From contig JBAYZQ010000045.1 of NCBI GenBank assembly GCA_041672385.1, forward strand, positions 1 through 13,525: DNA of 13,525 nt, in the 5' to 3' direction. The first letter of the stretch is position 1, and each line of letters starts with the position of its first letter. The notes below the pieces were generated by a model that was not told the DNA's origin, did no database searches, and saw nothing but the letters and a program-made list of their open reading frames with translations. Positions 7,805-13,525 of this stretch are shown in pieces. The DNA is from JBAYZQ01 sp041672385 (GTDB lineage: Bacteria > Spirochaetota > Spirochaetia > Sphaerochaetales > Sphaerochaetaceae). The translations under genes were made by a program, and so were the position numbers.

Positions 7805-8415
7805 TGGTAATTGGTTTGACTGGGAAAACTTGCTCTGGCAAAGATTATATTAGCTCTTTAATGCAAAAAAAAGGGTTTTATATAATTGATTCTGACTTTA
7901 TTTCCCATCAATCCCTAATAAAAGAAAAAGCTAAAGTAGTAAAGGCTTTTGGTAAAGAGATTCTTGACAGTGAGGGAAATCTTGACCGAAAAGTTCTTGG
8001 GGCTTTGGTTTTTTCAGATGAAAATAAACTTAAAAGACTAGAAGAAATACTTAAGGAAAATATTTTAAAAGAATGCAAAAATCAAATTAATAGTCATAGA
8101 AGTGAAATAGTTGTGTTAAATGCTCCATTGCTTCAGAGATATGAATTAGAAATATTTTGTGATTTAGCTTTGTTTGTCTATAGTCCTTTTATTACTAGAT
8201 ATTTAAGGGCAAAAAAAAGAGATGGGCTTTCTTTTTTAAGTTTTTATAAAAGAAATTTTAATCAAAAAGATATTAAATTGTCAAAACTTAGAAATAAAAT
8301 GAGAGTTAAAGTCTTTTATAATTTTTCTAACCGTAATAAAATCAATCGACAGGTGAGTAAGTTCTGTGATAGAATGAAGAAAAATGAGGGAAGCGAAAAT
8401 GGGAAAGAAGAGTAA
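7804..8415 (+). CDS. coaE: Dephospho-CoA kinase
   Basis: CoaE phosphorylates the 3'-hydroxyl of dephospho-CoA with ATP, the last step of coenzyme A synthesis. The 203-residue length is normal. The N-terminus MVIGLTGKTCSGKDYIS is the P-loop. It is followed by IDSDFISHQ (the substrate-binding D-x-D-x-x-x-H element), a LEEIL helix and the lid segment RAKKRDGLS. The C-terminal NFSNRNKINRQV matches the usual end of the fold. Two oddities: the residue after the Walker A lysine is Asp rather than Ser/Thr, and the His-Pro usually found after the LEEI helix is absent (LEEILKENI). I recall related P-loop variants in spirochaete CoaE proteins, which would fit a functional lineage variant rather than decay. 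The start overlaps the polA stop (TAATG), with GGGGAG at 7788-7793 upstream, so translation is probably coupled. Confidence 0.9.
   Translation: MVIGLTGKTCSGKDYISSLMQKKGFYIIDSDFISHQSLIKEKAKVVKAFGKEILDSEGNLDRKVLGALVFSDENKLKRLEEILKENILKECKNQINSHRSEIVVLNAPLLQRYELEIFCDLALFVYSPFITRYLRAKKRDGLSFLSFYKRNFNQKDIKLSKLRNKMRVKVFYNFSNRNKINRQVSKFCDRMKKNEGSENGKEE
8386..8391 (+). promoter_or_regulatory. Ribosome binding site that fixes the start at 8399
   Basis: GAGGGA lies 7 bases before the ATG at 8399 and overlaps the alternative in-frame ATG at 8384. This favours 8399 as the start of the downstream membrane protein. The site itself lies inside the end of coaE. Confidence 0.6.
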
Positions 8416-9346
8416 AGTAGTTATATTGTTACTTTTAACAGTTGTTATAATTTATGCAATAGCGTTTGTTTTATTAATAAGACCATTGTTAGATGAAGCT
8501 GCTTCCAAAATCAATCCACCCACTCAAAATGTTGTACCTGTTGTTGTTAGTAAAACTCCTGAGACAGTTATTAAGAATGAAACGCTTCCCGCAATTAATG
8601 TTTCAGATGTAGTTGATTCTGTTCTTTCTTCAAAAGATCTTTCTGATGGACTTGGTCAAGAAATTGTGAATACTGTTCAAAACCAATTACCTTCACTTGT
8701 AGAAGAAAGTGTTAATAAAATTGTTGAGAATAAATTACCTAATATGGTAGAAGAAAGTGTAAATATAGCTGTTGAAAGAAAATTGTCTTCACTTGTAGAT
8801 GAAAGTGTAAATAAAGCCATAGAGAAAAAGGTTCCATTAATAATAACAAATGTGTCTGATATTATTTTAAACGATATGAAAGCAATAATTCCTGAAGAGG
8901 TCGATAAATCTTGGGATTCTTATATTGATGCTCTTCTTCAAGATGAAAGATTTAAATTAATGGTTAAAGATGAAGTTACCCAATATGAAACAGGAATAAT
9001 ATCAAAAACGGTAGCAGAAGAAAGTGGAACTTCCATTGAATATGTTGATACTCTTATTAAGGAGTCTATAAAGGATGAATTTACTTCTCAAAAAAATGAA
9101 ATTGTTGACCGAGTTATTGATCAGATTAAAAAAGAGGGATTAGGCAAAGTAGAAACTCCAACAGAAGTTGCTGCTGCAAAGAATACAAATGAAGTAGTAA
9201 CAATGGAAAATGGAGAAACCTTTGAATTGGAAACAAAACCTTATATGGATAATTTAAATTATCTAAGTGCTGAAGAATATGAGAAGAAAAGAAAAGAACT
9301 GTTAAATAATACGGTAAATGATATTTTAAGTAATCTTAAAGATTAA
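8399..9346 (+). CDS. Single-pass membrane protein with 16-residue helical repeats
   Basis: I do not recognise a family for this 315-residue protein. A short basic N-terminus (MGKKSK) leads into one membrane segment (about 7-27). A Pro/Val-rich linker follows, and then a long, acidic, probably helical domain expected outside the cytoplasm by the positive-inside rule. Residues about 97-144 are three tandem 16-residue repeats with the pattern LPxLVEESVNxxVExK; weaker units may lie on both sides. The C-terminus (SAEEYEKKRKELLNNTVNDILSNLKD) is charged and helical. The start overlaps the coaE end by 17 bases, so it belongs to the polA operon and ends it; a hairpin follows at 9366. It could be an envelope spacer or scaffold protein. 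No catalytic motif is seen. Confidence 0.72.
   Translation: MGKKSKVVILLLLTVVIIYAIAFVLLIRPLLDEAASKINPPTQNVVPVVVSKTPETVIKNETLPAINVSDVVDSVLSSKDLSDGLGQEIVNTVQNQLPSLVEESVNKIVENKLPNMVEESVNIAVERKLSSLVDESVNKAIEKKVPLIITNVSDIILNDMKAIIPEEVDKSWDSYIDALLQDERFKLMVKDEVTQYETGIISKTVAEESGTSIEYVDTLIKESIKDEFTSQKNEIVDRVIDQIKKEGLGKVETPTEVAAAKNTNEVVTMENGETFELETKPYMDNLNYLSAEEYEKKRKELLNNTVNDILSNLKD
8687..8830 (+). repeat. Three tandem 48-bp coding repeats
   Basis: Units run 8687-8734, 8735-8782 and 8783-8830, each encoding 16 residues: LPSLVEESVNKIVENK, LPNMVEESVNIAVERK and LSSLVDESVNKAIEKK. The DNA is also similar between units (for example the GTAGAAGAAAGTGT-like core in each), so they probably arose by in-frame duplication. 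The preceding 16 residues (8639-8686, ending QEIVNTVQNQ) may be a worn fourth unit. Confidence 0.8.
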
Positions 9347-9360
9347 TCAAAGTTTGATTA
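9344..9360. promoter_or_regulatory. Perfect 17-bp dyad next to the terminator
   Basis: TAATCAAA-G-TTTGATTA is a perfect inverted repeat with 8-base arms and one central base. It starts at the stop codon of the upstream gene and ends 5 bases before the 9366 hairpin. It could be a protein-binding operator for the nuclease/ATPase genes or, as RNA, a weak AT-only hairpin. Confidence 0.4.
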
Positions 9361-9365
9361 TTGTC

Positions 9366-9397
9366 GGCTACCTGTGTCTTTTAGGTGGCCTTTTTTT
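9366..9397 (+). terminator. Terminator-like hairpin, possibly an attenuator
   Basis: GGCTACCT (9366-9373) pairs with AGGTGGCC (9383-9390) to give an 8-bp stem with one T-G wobble and a 9-base loop, followed directly by seven Ts (9391-9397). It sits 20 bases after the stop of the repeat protein gene. The ribosome site of the next gene begins about 6 bases after the T-run, which leaves no room for a separate promoter in between. Confidence 0.8.
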
Positions 9398-9413
9398 ATT
9401 TATGGAAGGTGTT

Positions 9414-10628
9414 ATGAAAATTATTGCTTGTGCAGATTTACATGTTGGAAGGATTCCATTTTCAATGAATGATGATTGTTTAAAAATTGCAGTGGAGAAA
9501 GCTTTAGTTGAAAAACCTGAAGTTTTTCTTATTGCTGGAGATTTAATTGATAATGAGAAGAACTTTTATAATTCATACTCTTCAGTTGTAAACAATTTAA
9601 AAAAACTTTCTGATAATAATATTAAAGTAATTATGGTAATTGGAAACCATGACTTTTCAATTTCTTCAAATATTCTTAAAGATAGCCCTTTAGTTACTAT
9701 TATTGGTCAAAAAGAAGGTTGGGATTATTTTGATTATAAAAAAGTCCGCTTTATCGGTTGGTCGTTTCATAAAAGCCACTACAACGAAAACCCTCTAGAA
9801 AATTTTGATTCTTCTCTTCTTTCTTTCGATGGAGCAAAGATTGGTCTTTTGCATTGCGATTTGATATCTAAAACTCAAGAAAGTTTATATGCACCTGTTT
9901 ATAAAGAACAATTAATGAGTACAAATATTAACTTATGGGTATTAGGGCACATTCATAAAAGTAGTGAAGAAAACTTATCCAACTATTTTTATTGCGGTTC
10001 TCCTTTACCCCTAGATGAATCAGAATTAGGACCTCATGGAATCTGGGAAATAGAAGTTGATTTTAATAGTAATTGTAGCTCAAAATTTATTGAAATAAGT
10101 CCAGTAAGAATTGAAAACTATAAATATCAATTAAATTATCCTAATCAACAAGGTGTGGATGAAGTTTTTAAAGCTGATTTAATTAAAAAAATTGAAGAAT
10201 ATGTTTATTCTTTAAAACTAAACTCCTGTATTCAAAGTCTTTATTTAAATATTCAATTTAGTGGAGTCTTAAATTCTCATTACTTTCTAGAAGACCTTCT
10301 GGGAATTGATAATGATAAATTTATAACTGCAGTAGGAGCTATTAACGTCTACCTTAGAAAATTTACCGATTTGACAACCATTGAGTTAGATTACAATACT
10401 CTTAAAGATACTTCAGGACCAATTGGGATTCTTGCTAGTAAAATCCTTGAAGTTAATAAAAGCGGTAAAATCCCTACCTCTTTATCCTCACAATTAAATC
10501 ACGTTAATAATTCAGTAGCTTTTAAACCAATAGAAACGATGGAAGAAGAAGACGCTGTGGAAATTTATAAATCCTCTTTATCAAAAATTCTACGCCAAAT
10601 GCTTATGAAGGAGGATGATAATGAGTAA
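9414..10628 (+). CDS. SbcD/Mre11-family DNA exonuclease (YhaO-like metallophosphoesterase)
   Basis: Proteins of this family are Mn-dependent nucleases that work with an SMC-like ATPase on DNA ends. The 404-residue product keeps all two-metal phosphoesterase motifs in order: D8/H10 (ADLH), D43 (GDLID), N78/H79 (GNHD), H147 (LLHCD) and H179/H181 (GHIH), followed by CGSPLPLDESELGPHG, the substrate-side segment common in SbcD-like proteins. The region after about residue 230 would be the capping and ATPase-docking part and is poorly conserved. Length and partner fit B. subtilis YhaO better than E. coli SbcD. ATG at 9414 has GGAAGG (9404-9409) upstream; an in-frame TTG start at 9354 would translate through the terminator hairpin and add 20 unrelated hydrophobic residues. 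It overlaps the ATPase gene by 8 bases. It could be named sbcD by broad family, but YhaO-like is the closer guess. Confidence 0.88.
   Translation: MKIIACADLHVGRIPFSMNDDCLKIAVEKALVEKPEVFLIAGDLIDNEKNFYNSYSSVVNNLKKLSDNNIKVIMVIGNHDFSISSNILKDSPLVTIIGQKEGWDYFDYKKVRFIGWSFHKSHYNENPLENFDSSLLSFDGAKIGLLHCDLISKTQESLYAPVYKEQLMSTNINLWVLGHIHKSSEENLSNYFYCGSPLPLDESELGPHGIWEIEVDFNSNCSSKFIEISPVRIENYKYQLNYPNQQGVDEVFKADLIKKIEEYVYSLKLNSCIQSLYLNIQFSGVLNSHYFLEDLLGIDNDKFITAVGAINVYLRKFTDLTTIELDYNTLKDTSGPIGILASKILEVNKSGKIPTSLSSQLNHVNNSVAFKPIETMEEEDAVEIYKSSLSKILRQMLMKEDDNE
10608..10614 (+). promoter_or_regulatory. Strong ribosome binding site of the ATPase gene
   Basis: AAGGAGG, a perfect Shine-Dalgarno match, lies 6 bases before the ATG at 10621 and inside the end of the nuclease gene. 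It fixes the start of the long ATPase and suggests that its synthesis is not solely dependent on coupling to the nuclease. Confidence 0.8.
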
Positions 10629-13525
10629 AGTTATTGTTAAAAGCGTTAAAGTTGAAAAAGCTCCTGGCTTTAAAAGTTTAGAAGGACCTGAGCTTAAGAA
10701 TTTTGAAAATGGCTTGAATATTATTTATGGAACTAATGGCTCAGGAAAGACTACTTTAAGCAAAGCTTTACAAGCGTCTCTTTGGGAAAACAAAGAAATT
10801 GAAAACTTTCAAGTTGAGACTGAAGCTAGCTTTGATAATGAAGATTGGAAAATTATCAGGAAAGGTAGCAATTTAGAACAGACAAATTTACAAACCAATC
10901 AAGTGGAAAAACTCTTTAATCGTAAAGATGAATATGCGGTGAATTACAATTTTTCAATAATTGATTTACTTGAAAGTAACGCTAACCTACTTAAGGAGAA
11001 AATCAATAAAGAATTAAATTTTGGAGTGGATTTTGATAATCTAAGAAAAAATTTGGACCTCTCAAGAAAAGAAAGACTTGGAGTTGTTGTAAGCAAAAAT
11101 TATTATCAAATGAAAATAGATCTTGAAAAGGCAGAAGCAGAAATAAAAGAAGCTGAAACTTTACAACAGGATAGAGAAGAAATCAAAGAAAAAATACGAC
11201 AATTAGGGACCAAGATTAAAGAATATGAAGATATTGAAACAAAAATTGACATAAAAGCTAAAATGCTTGAGAAGAAGAAATTAGAAGAAGAACTTGCAAA
11301 TTATCCCCCATTTATGAACGAACTTTCAAAAGGGAATTTAAAAGTTTTTGAGGAGAAAGAAGAAAGTCTTTCTAAAAATAAAACCAAACTAAAAACAAAA
11401 GAAGACTTAATTTCTACTTGTGTTAAAGAACTTGAAAATACTCACTTTTTAGAAAGTAAAGTAGAAGAAGATGGCTATGACTTTTTCTTAAGCTCAAAAA
11501 TAAATAAATTAGAAATTCTTAAAAATGCATATAATGAATGTAAAAAAGAACAAGAATTAAAAGAGAAAGAACTTAATAGATGGCTTGATAATAATAAGTT
11601 TTTTGTTGAAACTCTTCCCTTAAAAGATGGAACTCAGGCTTCTATAGCCTTGTTAACTACTCTTGAAAAAGACTATGAAAGGCGGGCTAATTTAAAAGAA
11701 GCAAGTAAACAATTAGTTGAAGCTTATAAAAACAAAGAAGAAGGTGATGAAGAAGAAATTGAAAAGACCTTTTCTTCAATAAAAGGAAAAGTTACTTCAA
11801 AGAATAAACCCTTGGTTTATACTCTTTACCTGCTTATCTTGAGTTTTGGACTTTTAGCAGCTTCTTTGAGTCCTTGGTTTTGTTTTGGCCTTGTTGCTTG
11901 TTTAATAGCTTTATTTATAATAAATCAAAAAAAAGTTGATTTTTTATCTCTTAAGGAAGAAATAATTAAGCTTACTGATTTAAAATTAAGTAAAGAAAAA
12001 AATGAGTTACTAGAAAAAGCCAGCGAAGCTTATGAAAAAAATACTCAAGCTTTGGAAGAATGGCTTAAAGAATGGGAAAAAACCTGTGGAGAACTTGGAC
12101 TTAATACTATGAAAAGTACATTTTCTTCTTCTAAGTTTTATGACTATGGAAACGTTTTAAAACAAGGAATTGCCTTAAAAGAAGATTATGAAAAGAGCAA
12201 AGATGCTTTTAATCTTTCTCAAGAAAATTTTAAGACCTTTAAAACAGAAATCGGGCAAAAGTTAGAAATTAACTGTTTAGATTATGATTTTTTAACTCTT
12301 GAAGAAAAGTTAAATAAAGAAAAAGAAAGTTTTAAAAAATATCTTGAGCTAAAAAAAGGAAAAGAAAATTTAGAAAATGATATTATAAATCTAAATGAGG
12401 AAATTAAAGAGGATAGCAAAATTGTTGATGAATTTTGGAAAGAATTAAATTTAATGCCTAGCCAACGATATAAGATTGAAGAATATCGAGGAAAGTATGA
12501 TGATTTTATTAATGAAAAGGTTCGTTATGAACTTCTATCAAAGGAATTGGAAAAAAAAGAAAGTTTTGTTAATGAACTTGAGGAAATTGAAATAGAAACT
12601 CTTAAAAATAAAAAAATAGAAAGAGATGCTTTTCATACAAGGAAAGAAGAGTTAAATAAACTAGAAGGAATCAAAAAAGAAAAATATGAAAGAGCTATAG
12701 AAAACGAAAAGTATAAGAATACTTTAAAAAACTTGGAGGAAGAAAAAGACAAATTAAAAGATCTTCGAAAAAAAGAACTTGAAATGATATTCTGTCGACA
12801 AATATGTGAAGAAGTAGAAAATAGCAACGTTGAAAATAACCAACCTATGATAATAAAGAAAGCTAATGAATGGCTTGCTAAGATTACCAAACAAACTTTT
12901 AAACTATTTTATAACAAGGGTTTTTACGTAAGAGACGTTAATAAAAAAGATAATTTTAAATTTGAAGAACTTTCTAGTGGAACAAGAGTCCAAGTTTTGC
13001 TTTCTTTGAGATTAGGGGCTTTGGAGGTTTTAGAAGAAGAAGGAGCAAGTTATCCACTTTTCTTTGATGAAACACTAGCAAATAGTGATGATGAGAGAAG
13101 CTTAGCAATTAGTCAGGCTTTACATGAACTTTCAAAACAGAGACAGGTCTTTTACTTCACTGCTCAAAGTGAAGAAGTTGAGAAATTAAAACAACAGTAC
13201 AAAGAAAATGTTGAAAAGGTAGGATATTATAATCTTGATGTTGAAAAAAAAGAACAAAAGCAGAGTTTAAAACCTTTTAAGTTTTACAAAGAGAAAAATA
13301 AGATACCACTTCCAAGTAATTTTGATGAATGCCCAAAATTTCTCAAGTTAAGTAATCCAGATTTATTTGAAAAAATTACTAACTTATCAATTTTCTATGT
13401 TTTTAATGATGTAAAGACATTAAGTTTTTATTATAATTTGGATTTTGAGAAAATTGGTCAATTAAAGGAAACTGCAAAACCAGAAATTCAGGAGATTATC
13501 AAAGCTCTTGAAAAAGCTCAAGAAT
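10621..13525 (+). CDS. SMC/Rad50-like ATPase with central membrane hairpin (YhaN-like), 3' end outside window
   Basis: The frame is open from 10621 to the window end (968 codons, no stop), so the C-terminus is missing. The N-terminal head half has Walker A GTNGSGKT (37-44). Two long charged coiled-coil arms (about 150-390 and 440-745) surround a hydrophobic hairpin at about 398-435: two segments joined by a SPW turn, with lysines on both outer sides. The C-terminal head half has the ABC signature LSSGTRVQ (784-791), Walker B YPLFFDE (811-817) and a D-loop-like NSDDE. The switch position reads FTAQ, with Gln849 where His is usual. About 110 further residues follow. No CxxC zinc hook is seen. 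Size, central hydrophobic hairpin and the overlapping nuclease gene resemble B. subtilis YhaN. It probably drives DNA-end processing by its partner at the membrane; this role is inferred. Confidence 0.85.
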   Translation, partial: MSKVIVKSVKVEKAPGFKSLEGPELKNFENGLNIIYGTNGSGKTTLSKALQASLWENKEIENFQVETEASFDNEDWKIIRKGSNLEQTNLQTNQVEKLFNRKDEYAVNYNFSIIDLLESNANLLKEKINKELNFGVDFDNLRKNLDLSRKERLGVVVSKNYYQMKIDLEKAEAEIKEAETLQQDREEIKEKIRQLGTKIKEYEDIETKIDIKAKMLEKKKLEEELANYPPFMNELSKGNLKVFEEKEESLSKNKTKLKTKEDLISTCVKELENTHFLESKVEEDGYDFFLSSKINKLEILKNAYNECKKEQELKEKELNRWLDNNKFFVETLPLKDGTQASIALLTTLEKDYERRANLKEASKQLVEAYKNKEEGDEEEIEKTFSSIKGKVTSKNKPLVYTLYLLILSFGLLAASLSPWFCFGLVACLIALFIINQKKVDFLSLKEEIIKLTDLKLSKEKNELLEKASEAYEKNTQALEEWLKEWEKTCGELGLNTMKSTFSSSKFYDYGNVLKQGIALKEDYEKSKDAFNLSQENFKTFKTEIGQKLEINCLDYDFLTLEEKLNKEKESFKKYLELKKGKENLENDIINLNEEIKEDSKIVDEFWKELNLMPSQRYKIEEYRGKYDDFINEKVRYELLSKELEKKESFVNELEEIEIETLKNKKIERDAFHTRKEELNKLEGIKKEKYERAIENEKYKNTLKNLEEEKDKLKDLRKKELEMIFCRQICEEVENSNVENNQPMIIKKANEWLAKITKQTFKLFYNKGFYVRDVNKKDNFKFEELSSGTRVQVLLSLRLGALEVLEEEGASYPLFFDETLANSDDERSLAISQALHELSKQRQVFYFTAQSEEVEKLKQQYKENVEKVGYYNLDVEKKEQKQSLKPFKFYKEKNKIPLPSNFDECPKFLKLSNPDLFEKITNLSIFYVFNDVKTLSFYYNLDFEKIGQLKETAKPEIQEIIKALEKAQE

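Noticed and set aside
9354..9413. N-terminal hydrophobic extension of the nuclease, as if it had a signal anchor
   Set aside because: It is produced by translating the terminator hairpin and T-run from a TTG with no ribosome site; the ATG at 9414 begins exactly at the conserved phosphoesterase strand.
12633..12890. Minus-strand hydrophobic open frame of 85 codons
   Set aside because: It is the complement of the Lys/Glu-rich coiled coil of the ATPase, which naturally reads as Phe/Ser/Leu-rich; it is not a membrane protein gene.
10621..13525. CRISPR, toxin-antitoxin or transposon content near the nuclease/ATPase pair
   Set aside because: No direct-repeat array, small overlapping gene pair, transposase motif or terminal inverted repeats were seen; base composition matches the rest of the window.

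Overview
The window is AT-rich and all genes lie on the plus strand. It suggests a low-G+C diderm bacterium, most likely a spirochaete. The reasons are exported barrel-like proteins with type I signal peptides, a polA-coaE pair followed by a single-pass membrane protein, a DNA polymerase I with intact proofreading motifs, and a CoaE whose P-loop ends in SGKD. This placement is inference: no rRNA or unique marker is present, and clostridia also pair polA with coaE.

Layout. Positions 2-301 hold the C-terminal part of a beta-phosphoglucomutase-like HAD enzyme. A promoter with an overlapping dyad then leads to nadE (439-2331), a two-domain glutamine-dependent NAD synthetase. Next come three tandem paralogues for small exported, probably outer-membrane proteins (2433-3113, 3139-3744, 3856-4518), closed by a strong intrinsic terminator at 4541-4578.

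A tight four-gene operon follows: a small membrane-anchored protein (4641-4982), polA (5003-7804), coaE (7804-8415, 1-nt overlap) and a membrane-anchored protein with 16-residue repeats (8399-9346, 17-nt overlap). It ends at a terminator-like hairpin (9366-9397).

The last unit is a nuclease/ATPase pair. The first gene is an SbcD/Mre11-family metallophosphoesterase (9414-10628). The second (10621 to the window end, no stop reached) is a very long SMC/Rad50-like ATPase. Its two coiled-coil arms meet at a hydrophobic helical hairpin, where Rad50 and SbcC carry a zinc hook or other coiled-coil apex. The pair resembles Bacillus YhaO-YhaN and may be a membrane-tethered DNA-end-processing complex.

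The second half of the window is therefore weighted to DNA replication and repair (polA and the nuclease/ATPase pair), mixed with cofactor synthesis (coaE, and nadE further upstream) and with uncharacterised membrane-anchored proteins. The most unusual points are the membrane-hairpin ATPase, the hairpin squeezed directly against the ribosome binding site of the nuclease gene, the three-paralogue array, and a clamp-binding-like QMGLF motif in the DNA polymerase I linker.
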